DNA from: Mastigamoeba balamuthi
Taxonomy: Eukaryota > Evosea > Mastigamoebida > Mastigamoebidae
Assembly (NCBI GenBank): GCA_902651635.1
Contig: CACRSC010000011.1
Location: forward strand, 362,820-426,819
DNA: 64,000 bases
Direction: 5' to 3'
Part shown: positions 1 to 10,811 of the stretch, piece by piece
Layout: every line of letters starts with the position of its first letter
How positions within the stretch are numbered: position 1 is the first letter of the stretch
Notes under the pieces: generated by a model
Databases searched by the model: none
The model's input: the letters and a program-made list of their open reading frames with translations, nothing else
What the model was told of the DNA's origin: nothing
Translations under genes and position numbers: made by a program

Positions 1-376
1 TCTGCCGGGCCTGTCGAGCCAGTCCTTCAGCGTGCCGCCGTTGCACAGGTGTGTCTGGATGAAGAGAATGTATGGAATGGCGCTCTGCCGCTTTGCCCTG
101 TGCTCCCTGGCTCTGAGGACCCTTTCGCGCGCTGCTCTGAAAGCTGCGGTGATGCTTAGCTTCCGGTCGCATGCAAACGTCTTACCGCCACTGCTGAGCG
201 AGGACGACGACGACGCACGATCGTCTTCCCGGTTGACGCTCCCTCTGTGAGCAGGAGCCGGTTCTTCCGAGTCGGTTCCATTCTGTTGTCCTCCTTCCTC
301 GTCGTCCTCGCTCTCGTCCGCGTCGTCCTGCTCTTTGTCCCTGTCGTCATCGCTCATACACCCGTCTTCGTCGCAA

Positions 377-413
<37 letters not shown>

Positions 414-2003
414 CGTTGTCGCTATCCTCGTCCTCCTCTTCCTCCTCTCCGTTGGAGTCGTCTTCGCTGCACCCCGAAGACCCCGAGCAGGACCCCGAGT
501 CCTTCGAGTCGCCGGAATCGCAATCGGAAGATGCTGTGCTGTCGTCACGGGATGCCTGGTCCGGCGACGAAGACCGCATCGACTCGGTGTCGTCGCGTTT
601 TAGACGAGCGCAGAGGCACTTGGATCCGGTCGAGCTGGCGTCACAGCGGCAGCAGAACTCTGCGTCGATGGACGTGCCAAACGACTCTCCGCTCGCGCTA
701 GCACTAGCGCTAGCCGAGCTCTCTCTCGGGATCCGGCAGCCCTTCGACAGCCGGGACCTCGCTGCGAGCCGTGCAAGCCTCCTGCGGTGTGGCGAGTGAG
801 CGGGCGGCGGAATCCAGGGGCCTGCGGACCTCTCGAACACGTTGCTGTCCATCTCGAACCAACAGTTGAAGTACCGCAGAATGTTCTCGTGCTCGAGATG
901 CGCGAGGGTCCTGACCTCGCGCAGCAGCCGCTCCAGCACCTCGGACGGGTCGCCCCTGGCGATGAACTTGATCTTCTTTACCGCGTACTCGACGCCGTCC
1001 ATCTTGTGCCGCGCCTTGAACACCGTCCCGAACCCGCCCCTGCCGAGGTCCTGCTCCTCGTCAAACTCGAGCTGGTACCTGCCGAACATCCTGTTCCCCG
1101 GCGACCCGGGCCTGCACAGCAACGGCAGAGCGCTCCCTCAGCACACGCACACGCACCCTAGGCGGCGCTGGCAAGGGACGCACATGAGCACGTGCGGCGA
1201 GGGCAGCAGCGTGTGGACGGCGGCGGCGACGGTGGACTTGAACGTCAGCGAGGAGCCCCTGAACGGCACGACGGCCAGGGCGTCGCCCGGGGCGCCCGCG
1301 GGCGGCTGCTGGAGCTCCTGCATCTGCGGCGGCGTCGAGGCGAGCCTCGCAGCGCAGTCCTCCGCCATCGCCGAGCAGCAGCACGCGGCCAGCGCCCTGC
1401 TGAGCGACTCGCTGAACAGCGCGCGCACCTGGTCGAACCGCGGGAACGCCGCCAGCACGTCGCCCACGGGCACGACCCCGCGCGCGACCAGCGCCCCCAG
1501 GAACCGTGCCAGCCGCTCCCCGTCGCAGCCGCTGGCGCGGTAGAAGTTCTCGAGCAGCACCAGCGACTCGCCCACGCCCACGCCCCCCGCAGGGCCCGGG
1601 GGCGTCACAGAGCGCGCGTCCTGGGGCCCCCCGTCGAGCGCCGTGACGGCCGGCGACGGCGCGCGGCGCGCGTACTGCGCGATGGGGACGACGGGCGGCG
1701 GCGTCGTGACGAGCGCCCGCGACGACGAGCGCAGCGGGGCGGCCGACGCGGGCGAGAGAAGCGGCGAGGACGACCACGACGGGGGCCCGGCGGGCTCGAG
1801 GAGGGCCTGCTGCCCGGGGCGGGCCCCGAGGAGGACGAGGCCGCGCGCGTGGCCGCGAGGGCGAGCAGCGCCGCCTCGTGGGTCGACTCGAGCGAGTCGG
1901 GGTCCGCGGGGTCGAAGGTGCACAGGCCGGGCAGCAGCAGCTCGCGCAGGCCGCTCTCGAAGCTCCGCCGCAAGCGGAGGCTGCCCGCGCTGCGCTTGAG
2001 CAT
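1..2003 (-). CDS. eIF2-alpha kinase (PEK/GCN2-like), C-terminus beyond window
   Basis: Predicted stress kinase that phosphorylates eIF2-alpha to damp translation. The kinase domain begins near 1080 with the glycine loop GRGGFG and the catalytic-lysine segment YAVKKIK, followed by HENILRYFNCWFE, typical of the PEK/GCN2/HRI group. A large acidic kinase insert (about 150-850, with a run of aspartates at 380-410) follows, then LCNGGTLKDWL, where the window ends. An insert in the N-lobe is a hallmark of this family. The ATG at 2003 starts a 5' part of no recognised family. An intron at 1112-1156 (GTGCGT...GCAG) joins it to the kinase exon. The reading frame changes between about 1790 and 1860 without a clear intron, so that join is unresolved: an odd intron or an assembly indel. 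Activation loop and sensor domain are not in the window. Confidence 0.85.
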
Positions 2004-2431
2004 CGCCGGAGAGGGGGGAGGGCGGGAGCGGGGGGATCGGGCTGCTGGTGCGCGGGTCCTAAACCTAAACAGCGGCGGCGGGAGAAAAACTGGGCAGTTT
2101 TGGTACACTCGCTTGATACAGGCCGAGTATCTGACGGTCAAAGGGAATCTGAGAACTAGATCTTTTCCGGAATAGCTGTTCCACCGACGGAATGAAGCAG
2201 ATACGGGATGCATCTGGCGGGAATTGGAGGTCCGAGCCGATACTTGACAGCACGCCGAACAGCAGCGTGATAGCGAGTGATCCGTCCGGTGCCTAAACAA
2301 TTACCATCAGATTCTGGGGACCAAGGACTCTCCTCGTTCGGAGTGGGCAGAGATTGACACGCCCCCAACGCACACCCTTCGTGAACAAACGCTTGTTTGG
2401 TGTGTATTGAGGAGAAGTGTCTCTGGCGATT
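2004..2431. other. Intergenic region between two minus-strand genes
   Basis: No convincing coding sequence or RNA gene. It should hold the kinase 5' flank and the 3' flank of the E2/F-box gene. An AGATCT at about 2158 resembles the AGATAT-type motif seen at other starts but is not the same. Confidence 0.5.
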
Positions 2432-5050
2432 TCACTCAGCCCACTCGTTGGGAGATTGCAGTTTGTAGTGATGGAAGGGATTGGGCTTCAGCTCGCCGGT
2501 CAGCAGGGCAATGTCCCTCTGCGTGTGATACCCCTTGGAGAACGAGTGATGCACCGCCGCGTTGAGCATGTTCAGGAGGCCCGCTGGCGACGGAACCCCC
2601 AAGCCCAGTGTCTTGAAGAACGCCGGCCACGTGCACACTGTCAGGACTTCGCGAATGTCCTCCACCAGCGCTGCGCGCACCCTTGGTGGCGGCAGGCCGT
2701 AGTACAGGTCGTACGCCACGCGCATGTCGTCCAGCAGGCGGAACGGTGCAGACAGGTGGCGCAGGAACGTCGCGTGGAACATCAGCACGCGCTGGCTGAC
2801 CCGCGACGCAACGCCCGTCAGGTAGAGTCGCGTCTGCGCAGGAAGGTCGTCCCTCACGAGGCCGTGGAACTGCTTGAAGTTCCACAGCACATTGCGGTCG
2901 AGCGTCTCCGAGACGAGCACCGGTCCGATCTTCTCCCACGAGAGGTCCGGAGCGCGGGTCAGCGCCAACAGGGGCGCGAAGTCTCCGAGTGATGGCACGC
3001 ACTCCTTGGTGCGATTGCGCCCGGAGCTCATGAATGCTCGCAGGCGCGATTCTACCTCGGTGGTGATGCACGGATAGACCTCGGCGAGAGCGAGGAGCAG
3101 ACGGTGCAGCGCGCAGTACCCGTCAATGGCCTTGTCCGACGCGTGCATGCCCTCATCGCCGACGAGCACGACCATGGTATTCATCAGCTTGGGGATCGTG
3201 TCGAGCGCCATGAATGGATGGAACCTCCTTCCGCCTCCTCCAGAGAGCTGTGACAGCGTCGTCCGGATGTAAGGCAGTGCGCGCCTGAAGTGAGAGGCTG
3301 TGAAGTACAGGGGCAGCCAGTGCGTGAACGTTTCCCTTGATATGGTCCTGCGGACGCCGTCTACCTTGAACGCCTCCCGAGAGAGCAGTTCCATTGTGGA
3401 GTACATGTAGCAGAGGCCCCCTGTCTTGGGGTTTGTGTTCACCGAGAGCGGAATTCCCAGGACGTCCTCCTCGAAAGATACGCGGGAGTGGAAACATACG
3501 AGCCCTCCGGCCGCGTTCTGCGACTCGATGCGGTACGCTTTCTTCCAGTCCGACATGCACTCGACCTGTGTGGTCGAGAGGGGCAGATTGCGCAACAGTA
3601 GTGCTCTCCAGAGCAGTCCGTCCGAGCAGAGCTCGCGCATGGCCTTACAGGTTGAGGACAGCCGAAACAGGATGCCCGGCTCGAAGCTCGAGAGGATGGA
3701 TACGATCACGTCGAACGGCAGGGATCCGAACAGCCCCAGACACTCTGCCATCTCCGGTGTTATTCTGACCTCCTCAGTCAATTGCGCAGGCTCCTCACTG
3801 GCAGAGAGCTCTTGGGCCAGCCGCTCTGTACGCACAGACTCTTTTGCCTTCTTCATGGGACTGCTCCGCACTGTGCACGATTCCTCTGCGCTCTTAGCAC
3901 TGTCTGTGGCCTTCGTTTTCCTGCCCTCTGGTTTCGGGTCCTGGACTTGCTGGGCTTGTTGAATCGGGCTGTCTTCGGGGTAGACTTCTCCTACGATCGT
4001 GTCTCTGGGCCCTGCTTTTCTGTTCTTACGCTCTCTACGTGACTTAGTCGCCTGCAGGACATGTTGCTCAGGGGGCTTCAGGGCGGACTCCTTTGGTACG
4101 CTGATGCCTCCAAACTCGAGGATAATTCCCCACGCTGGGGTCGGCACCTTGGCCACGGGTGAATACCATGTCAGCTTTCTCTCTGGGCACTTCGGCGTCA
4201 CGATGGCAACATCATCAGATCGGCTCCAGTCCCTATTCGCTTTCGCCTTCGCTTTCTTCCTGCTTTGAGCGACCTGCCACCCTTTCTGTGGCGATTGCCC
4301 TGGCTTCGCCACCGTCCTAGGTGCGGCCGGAGGCTCCAGGGCGACGTCTGGCAGAGCCACTGGCTGTAAGCCGAGACGAGGGACCGGAGCAGGTGCCAGA
4401 GAGCGCGGCTGCTGTGCGAGACGCTCATCTGACGGGAATGGTGGCCATATTGCCGGGTAGTGGTGGCCGCACGTGCACTCGAAGGACTTCGCTTCCTTTA
4501 TGCACCGCGCGTCCTCACGCCTGACCCACTCACCGTTGGCCTTCCACTCACTCAGGCGGTACTCGTCGTCCAGCAGGAACGTCTGTAGCTGGAGCAGCAC
4601 GCTGTGTGCGGTGTACGCGGATGACCATGTCGTCCATCCCCATCCTCTGTGTTCCTCCGGAAACGAGTCCTCGTGCCAGAGCATATCCAGGCATATCCTG
4701 AAGGTGCCCTTCCAGCTTTCGTGGAGCACGCCCCCATCGAGGACGTGGGGATGCAGAAGCTGAGTGAACAGCACCACCCTAGGCGGGTCCAGTGGGTACG
4801 TCGGTGGAAACCGCATCGATCCGTGCACAACAAGGCCTCTGAGAGCTCCCTCGGTGCCTCGCACTGCCCCCTTTGTGAGAAAGAGATTGGTCTCAGGACT
4901 CGCACTGTTAATGTGCCACTCGAGCAGGTTGTCACCTAGTGGTGCCGCAGCGACGTTGGGCAAAGGGTTATCCATCACCTCGCGCAGATCCCGCAGTATT
5001 CTGGAGACCGTGCGTGCCGGTGGCAGTGGCAGGCAGGAGTTGGAGGACAT
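2432..5050 (-). CDS. Ubiquitin-conjugating enzyme (E2) fused to an F-box domain
   Basis: Single-exon 872-residue protein. Residues ~15-165 form an E2 core: the FPPTYPLDPP beta-hairpin, HPH in place of HPN, the catalytic cysteine in FRICLDML (Cys ~120), and a GWTTWSSAYTAHSVLLQLQ segment matching the E2 crossover helix. A basic low-complexity linker follows. An F-box begins at ~440 (LPFDVIVSIL...FRLSSTCKAMREL), and about 380 further residues form a globular helical region of no named domain. E2s accept ubiquitin from E1 as a thioester; F-box proteins recruit substrates to SKP1-cullin ligases. Having both in one chain suggests a self-contained substrate-selecting E2 (inference). The ATG at 5050 is used because the frame upstream has only a TTG. 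The downstream neighbour Vps4 is on the same strand. Function of the C-terminal region is unknown. Confidence 0.85.
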   Translation of the reverse strand: MSSNSCLPLPPARTVSRILRDLREVMDNPLPNVAAAPLGDNLLEWHINSASPETNLFLTKGAVRGTEGALRGLVVHGSMRFPPTYPLDPPRVVLFTQLLHPHVLDGGVLHESWKGTFRICLDMLWHEDSFPEEHRGWGWTTWSSAYTAHSVLLQLQTFLLDDEYRLSEWKANGEWVRREDARCIKEAKSFECTCGHHYPAIWPPFPSDERLAQQPRSLAPAPVPRLGLQPVALPDVALEPPAAPRTVAKPGQSPQKGWQVAQSRKKAKAKANRDWSRSDDVAIVTPKCPERKLTWYSPVAKVPTPAWGIILEFGGISVPKESALKPPEQHVLQATKSRRERKNRKAGPRDTIVGEVYPEDSPIQQAQQVQDPKPEGRKTKATDSAKSAEESCTVRSSPMKKAKESVRTERLAQELSASEEPAQLTEEVRITPEMAECLGLFGSLPFDVIVSILSSFEPGILFRLSSTCKAMRELCSDGLLWRALLLRNLPLSTTQVECMSDWKKAYRIESQNAAGGLVCFHSRVSFEEDVLGIPLSVNTNPKTGGLCYMYSTMELLSREAFKVDGVRRTISRETFTHWLPLYFTASHFRRALPYIRTTLSQLSGGGGRRFHPFMALDTIPKLMNTMVVLVGDEGMHASDKAIDGYCALHRLLLALAEVYPCITTEVESRLRAFMSSGRNRTKECVPSLGDFAPLLALTRAPDLSWEKIGPVLVSETLDRNVLWNFKQFHGLVRDDLPAQTRLYLTGVASRVSQRVLMFHATFLRHLSAPFRLLDDMRVAYDLYYGLPPPRVRAALVEDIREVLTVCTWPAFFKTLGLGVPSPAGLLNMLNAAVHHSFSKGYHTQRDIALLTGELKPNPFHHYKLQSPNEWAE

Positions 5051-5368
5051 AAAAGAGGAGATGGGGGATGATTCCAAAGCCGCTTGTTATGGTGTGTGGG
5101 TGTGGAGAAGCGTACCGTTTTTTGTTGGGGCACTGGCAATTGTTGTCTCTCTTGAACGTCACCGGGGTTGATTAGCTCGCCGGAGATGCACCTTTTTTCG
5201 TCAATTGTGCCACAACCCGCACAACAAACAGAGAAACCGGTTTGAAGGGCAGAACTCGCGGTGCGAAGGAAGTTCTTGGTAGTCCGTGTTTTCACCTAGG
5301 CCGCTGCGCGGCACAGCTGCGCTGTGATACCAATGGACAGACTGCGTTCGTCATTGCTGTGACGTCTG
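5051..5368. other. Intergenic region, no gene seen
   Basis: About 318 bp between the E2/F-box gene and Vps4, both on the minus strand. Open frames here are short and overlap on both strands without family resemblance. It probably holds the E2/F-box promoter and the Vps4 3' end. Confidence 0.5.
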
Positions 5369-7047
5369 TCACCGCACGGTCTCATCGTGAGTCCTCTTCC
5401 TGTGCTTCTTGGTGCTGCAACGCCTGCGCGAGCTCGGTATTTGGGCCTTCTCCTCGTCACTCCGGGCGGTGGCGGACGGTGATGCAGGGGCAGTATGTGG
5501 GCCGCTCTGTGATTGGTCCCCCGCATCTGCCGACGTCGGTGAAGCAGTGCCAAACGCGCTAGTCCACTCGGCAAACTGCTGCAGGTCTTTGGGGCTCACA
5601 CTTGGCTTGGTGCGAGCGACTGCTGCGTCCAGGTGCCGCGGCTCGAGCGGCACGGCCCCCAAGCTGTCGTCTGGCAGGTCCATCGCCTTGCAGTGGACAG
5701 CGCCGGGCTCTCCGGCGCTGCACGGCGTGTACACCGTCCGGCCGCCTTCCGTCGCGTGTGGAGCAAAGAAGTCCGTGGCGAGGATCTCGCGGATGGGCTG
5801 CATGAGCGCCTCGCGCACGACGATCGATATGTCGGCGCCGCTGTAGCCCTCCGTCTTGGCTGCTGCGGCGCGCAGGCAGCTCCCGGGCAGCGCCGCGGCC
5901 TCCTGGCCCATGTGTATGCCGAACAGCCGCTCGCGTGCCGGTGTATCAGGCAGGGGCACGTAGATCCTCTTCTCGAAGCGCCGCAGCGCTGCCGTGTCGA
6001 GGTCCCACGGCCTGTTGGTGGCGCCGAGCACAAGCACACCGTCGTTGCTGTCCGCGAGCCCCTGCATGCGGACGAGGAACTCGGTCTTGAGCCTGCGCAT
6101 GGACTCGTGCTCCGTGCCGTCATCCTTGCGCGCGCTCAGCACCGCGTCGATCTCGTCGATGAACACCACCGACGGCCTGCGCTCGCGCGCGAGCTCGAAC
6201 AGCTCGCGGACCATCTTCTCGCCCTCGCCGACCCACTTGCTCACGAGGTCCGCCGCGCTCAGCGAGAAGAACGTGGCGCCTGCCTTGGACGCCAGCACGC
6301 GAGCGACATGCGTCTTGCCCGTGCCCGGTGGCCCGTACAGCAGGACGCCCTTCCACGGCTTGCGGGCGCCCGTGAACAGCGCCGGGAAGCGGGCGGGCAG
6401 CGCCACCGCCTCGTCGAGCGCTGCCTTGGCGTCGTCAAGCCCCGCTACGTCGTCCCACGACATCTGGGCGCCCCCGGGCCTGGCGATGCAGCCCTCTGTG
6501 CGGGACAGGGCGCGTGAGCGAAGGGGAACGCTCGCGGGGGGCTTGTGTGAATGGGCTCACCTATCGCCTCGCGCAGGTGCGAGTCGCCCTTGCGAGGACG
6601 CGGGGGAGGCTCTTCTGGCTGCCCGGGCTCCTTCCCAGCGTTTTTGTGGTCCGCGGCCATCGGGGGCGCAGCAGCCCGTTCCTGTCCAGCCACGAAATTC
6701 AATTGATTGATACATTTAATAACGCGACGGCAGGGGGAAAAGACGGGGGGAAGCGTGAAACTCGCTTTGGAAGAGGGCGCGGCGGGGCTCGCGGCCTGGC
6801 GCTGGGCGACGGAGGGCGCGGCGAGCTCGGCCTTGAGGAACTCGGCGCGGTCGAGGGCGTCCTTGCACTTGAGCCTGACGATGTCGCGCACTTGGCCCTC
6901 GGGCTCGTACTTGAGCCCCGCCAGGAAGTGCTCCACCGCCGCGGTGTACTCGCGCAGGGCCGGCTCCGACCTGCCCGCCCTGTCCAGCGACACCGCGCGC
7001 GTCATGTGCTCCGCACCGCGCGGAAAGAACTGCAGCCGCCTGCTCAT
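5369..7047 (-). CDS. VPS4: Vps4-type AAA ATPase of the ESCRT machinery
   Basis: Disassembles ESCRT-III polymers on endosomes and at membrane scission sites. The N-terminal ~75 residues form an MIT-like helical hairpin (repeated alanine and leucine heptads ending near YEPEGQ). A linker leads to [11 protein letters not shown]. The AAA domain has Walker A GPPGTGKT (near residue 218), Walker B VVFIDEID and the second region of homology [16 protein letters not shown]. The C-terminal segment [11 protein letters not shown]...[11 protein letters not shown]...DLQQFAEW matches the Vps4-specific beta domain and last helix, which separates it from katanin. An intron at 6496-6560 (GTGAGC...CACAG) restores the frame. 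The segment 6620-6760 is open either way and may contain another in-frame intron. A basic tail of about 50 residues extends past the usual end. It shares a 75-bp divergent promoter with the deubiquitinase. Confidence 0.95.
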
Positions 7048-7122
7048 TCGCTTCGCCTCACCGAATTGTGAATCTGGAAATTCGAAATCTAAGATATCTT
7101 CTCTGTGCACCCACCCACCGCG
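7048..7122. promoter_or_regulatory. Divergent promoter of VPS4 and the MYND-USP gene
   Basis: Only 75 bp separate the two start codons. The palindrome AGATATCT lies at 7092-7099, the clearest instance of the motif recurring upstream of starts in this window. Promoter function is inferred from position and recurrence. Confidence 0.5.
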
Positions 7123-8981
7123 ATGTCGCAGCACACCTGCGAGCTGTGCTACGGGCCCGCGTCCATGCGGTGCTCGCGGTGCAAGGCGGTGTGGTACTGC
7201 AGCCAGCGCTGCCAGGAGAAGGACTGGCTGCTGGGCCACCGCTCGCTCTGCTCCTCCTCGTCCACGTGGCGCAGCGCGCGACCCCGCCGCCGCCGCCGCC
7301 GCCCGCGCGCCCCGCGCTGGACCCCTCCGTCCTCCGCGACCTCGCCGCGCGCCCGAGCCCCGTGCAGACGCCGCTCTCTGGCATCGCGAACCCGCGCGGC
7401 TGGTCGTGTTTTGCGGGCAGCGTCGTCGAGTGCCTCCTGCACGCGCCGCTCTGGGCCTCGTACCTCTCCGCGGGCGCCGCGGGCCACGCGCAGAGGTGCG
7501 CGCTGGGCGGCGCCGGAGCGGGCAGGTGCGCGCTGTGCGCGCTCGTCGCGCTGGCGGCCGCGCGGGCCGCTGCACCGGAGAGGCCCGCGGCGCTGCCGCC
7601 TGTGATGCAGGAGGCGATGCAGGCGCTGGACCCCGCGCTGGCGCCCGGGTACCAGCACGACGCGCACGAGTTCCTGCGCGCGCTGCTGCGGTCCGTGCGG
7701 CAGGCGGAGCTCGCGGCCGCCGGGGTCGCCGCGGACGAGCCCGGGACGTCGGTCGACCAGGTCTTCGGCGGGTGGCTGCGGCGCGACGTGCGCTGCCGCG
7801 CGTGCGGCGCCGTCAGCTCGACGCACGAGCGCTTCCTCGACGTCAGCGCCGACGTCACGCAGGCCACCGACACGCTGGCCGAGGCGCTGCGCTCGTTCTT
7901 CGCGCCCGAGCGGCTGGGCAGGGCCGAGGTCTACAGCTGCTCGTCGTGCGGCAAGTCCGAGGGCGGCGCCGACACGCGGCTCTGCCTCGCGGGCGAGCCG
8001 CCCCCGGTGCTGACGGTCCACCTCAAGCGCTTCAGGCCCGGGTTCCTCGGCAAGGTCTCGCGGCACGTGGCCTTCCCCGAGCGGCTCGGCCTCGGCCAGT
8101 ACGGCGTCTCCGGGGCCGCGTACAGGCTCTGCGGCGTCGTGACGCACGTCGACGTGATCGAGGGCGCCACGCAGCTGGGGCACTACGTCGCGTGGGTCAC
8201 CGACAGGCACGGGCGCTGGTTCCTCGCCGACGACTCGCGCGTCGCCGCCGTCTCGCTCTCCAAGGTGCTCGAGACGCCCGCGTACATCCTCTTCTACCAG
8301 CGCTCGCGCATGCCCGCCGCCCCCGCAGCCCCGCCAGCGTCGTCGCGGCGCAGGAACAAGAAGAAGAAGGGCGCCAAGGCGCAGCAGCCCGGGGGCGAGG
8401 ACGGCGACGGCGACGCGCCGGCCGAGGCTGCCGGGGCTGCCGGGGCTGTCGCCGACGAGGCTGTCGACGAGGACGAGCTCACCGCCCGAGCCATCAGCCT
8501 CTCGCTCGCCGCTGGCGACGGGGACGCTGCTGCTGCTGCTGCTGCTGCTGCGACTGGGACACCGCCACAGCAGCGACAGCAGCAGCCCGAGGAGAAGAAG
8601 GCCGAGGAGGGGGCGCTGGCGATGTGCAAGAACGGCTGTGGGTTCTACGGCAACCCGGAGACGATGGGGCTGTGCAGCAAGTGCTTCCGCGAGCAGAACC
8701 CCGAGGCGGCAGCGCAGATGCGCGCGGCGCAGGACGAGCGCGTGCGGGGCGAGCGCGCGAGGCTCGCCTTGGCGCGCGAGGAGCAGCGCGAGGACGAGGA
8801 GCGGCGATACGCGAGGGCGATGGCCAAGATGGTGGAGAGGGCGCAGCGGCAGCAGCAGGAGCCCGTCGTCGCTCAGCCACAGCAGCAGCAGCAGCAGACC
8901 AGGCAGCCCAAGGTGCCCCGCAACGCACCGTGCGTGTGCGGGAGCGGGCTCAAGTACAAAAACTGCCACGGCAAACCCTGA
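7123..8981 (+). CDS. MYND-USP deubiquitinase with UIM, A20 zinc finger and SEC-C motif
   Basis: Predicted cysteine protease that removes ubiquitin. Order of parts: MYND zinc finger ([21 protein letters not shown] and on) at 7138-7250; USP catalytic core with the Cys box NPRGWSCF near 7400, QHDAHEFL near 7655, zinc ribbon [18 protein letters not shown] near 8010 and the His box GHYVAWV near 8180; a ubiquitin-interacting motif ([14 protein letters not shown]); an A20-type zinc finger ([20 protein letters not shown]); a coiled coil; and a final SEC-C motif ([15 protein letters not shown]). The MYND part and the USP part are in different frames and switch between about 7250 and 7330 in a CCG-rich tract. 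No good intron is visible there, so a sequencing indel or an unusual junction is likely. Poly-alanine (8527-8551) and poly-glutamine stretches are present. Confidence 0.9.
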
Positions 8982-9210
8982 GCGCGGCAGACGCCCGGGC
9001 GGGGGCGGGGGGGGCGCCGGAGTCAACAGAACAAAAGAGATTAGTTGACCTTTTGTGCCACAGAGGGATTTTCCGCGGTGTTGATGTAAATGATTATGTC
9101 ATCGATCGCGTCATCGTGGTGCGCGGCTGCGCTCAGCCCTGTTTTTTTCACCTTTGTTCCTTGCCCTCGGCCTAGTTTCTGGACGGACCACCAGGCGGAA
9201 GACCAGCCCC

Positions 9211-10811
9211 ATGAAGGCACCGCGCCCCAGCCCCGCTCCCCCCCACCCAGCAGCCCCCCCGCCGGCAGCACCTCGACTAACCACGGGTCCCCGCGCTCTG
9301 TGCGAGTAGATCAACGTGGCTAACCCCATCACTGGGCGCCAGAAGCTCTTCGACATCGAAGATGAGAAGAAGCTGTGCGCGCGCTGTCTCCCCGCCCTCC
9401 CCGCACCCCCGCGCCGGTTCTGCTGGCGTCGGGCGGCGCGAGCGACCCCCCAAGGGGACCTTTTTTTCTCAAGAGTGCCCCACTCTCCCGGTGAACGCAC
9501 AGCCGCGCCTTCATGGACAAGCGCATCGCGCAGGAGGTCGACGCGTCGGCCGTCGACGAGTCGCTGAAGGGCTACATCCTCCGCATCACCGGTGGAAACG
9601 ACAAGCAGGGTTTCCCCATGATGCAGGGTGTCCTCACCAACCTCCGCGTCCGCCTGCTGCTCGACGGCCGTACGATACACTCACCCAAAACACATGGGAG
9701 GGGGCGGGGAGAGAAAATATCTGCACCGCGGCGAATCCAGAGAACTCAATCGCGGGTGACTGGCGGGACGTGCAGGCACTGGCTGCTACAGGACCCAGAC
9801 CCACGACGGCGAGCGCAAGCGCCGCACGGTCCGCGGCTGCATCACGAGCTCGGACCTGTCGGTCATCAACACGATCATCGTGCAGAAGGGCCCCCAGGAG
9901 ATCCCCGGGCTCACTGACTCGGTCATCCCCCGCCGCCTGGGCCCCAAGCGCGCGTCGAAGATCCGCAAGCTCTTCGTGAGTCCCCGAAAAGCCCCGCCTC
10001 CCTTTGGATTGGAGAAGATATTTGCTGACGCAATTTTCTCCCCGGTATCTAGAACCTCAGCAAGGAGGACGACGTCCGCAAGTACGTCGTGCGCCGCACG
10101 GTCCAGAAGAAGAAGGGCAACAAGCTGACCCGCAGCAAGGCGCCCAAGATCCAGCGCCTGGTCACCAGCGTGACGCTGAAGCGCAAGCGCGTGCGTATGC
10201 AGCAGCAGAAGAAGCAGTTCGCCCGCGTGCGCGCCGAGGCCGCCCAGTACGCCAAGCTCCTCGAGGTCCGCTCGGCCGAGCAGCGCAAGAAGCGCGACGC
10301 CGTCATCGAGGCGCGCCGCAGCGCCGCCAAGCAGGAGCGCGAGCAGCTGGCCCAGCGCCGCACCCGCCAGGCGCTCAAGAAGATCGCCGCGCGCGAGGCC
10401 TACGCGAACAAGGTCAAGGCCCGCACGGCCAACACCTCGCGCAAGCTGTCGAAGGAGCAGCGCCAGGCCGCCGTCGCCCGCCGCACCTCGATCAACAAGA
10501 ACCGCACCGAGACGCTCAAGCGCCTGGTCGCCATGCACGGCGCGGCCAAGCGTGCCGTCGCGACTGCCAAGGCGCAGATGGCCAAGTTCCCGTCGCGCCA
10601 GACGGCGCACTACCTGAGGAAGGTGAAGCAGCAGAGGCACGAGCTCTACCTGCGCATCATGTCGGGCGCCCGCCTGCCCAACCTCAAGCGCCAGGCCAAG
10701 CACCAGGAGAAGGTCGCCGCGCGCGCCGCCGTCCGCGCCGCCGCCCAGGCCAGGAGGAACCGCCGCAAGCCCGTCCTCGTCAAGGCGTCGAAGAAGGCCA
10801 AGACCAACTGA
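9211..10811 (+). CDS. RPS6: Small-subunit ribosomal protein eS6 with long basic C-terminal extension
   Basis: Core 40S protein. Five exons give exactly 399 codons: 9211-9216 (ATGAAG only), 9310-9374, 9503-9669, 9776-9975 and 10053-10811. The joined protein begins [20 protein letters not shown] and contains [28 protein letters not shown] and [20 protein letters not shown], diagnostic of eS6. The first intron starts with GC (GCACCG) and leaves an exon of two codons. Intron ends were chosen for frame and homology. After the usual end (~residue 245) the chain continues for about 150 residues rich in Ala, Arg, Lys and Gln, with no obvious relatedness to the S6-kinase-regulated tail of animals. No RSRSS-like phosphorylation cluster is seen at the end. 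The upstream start assignment rests on the two-codon exon and is probable, not proven. Confidence 0.93.
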
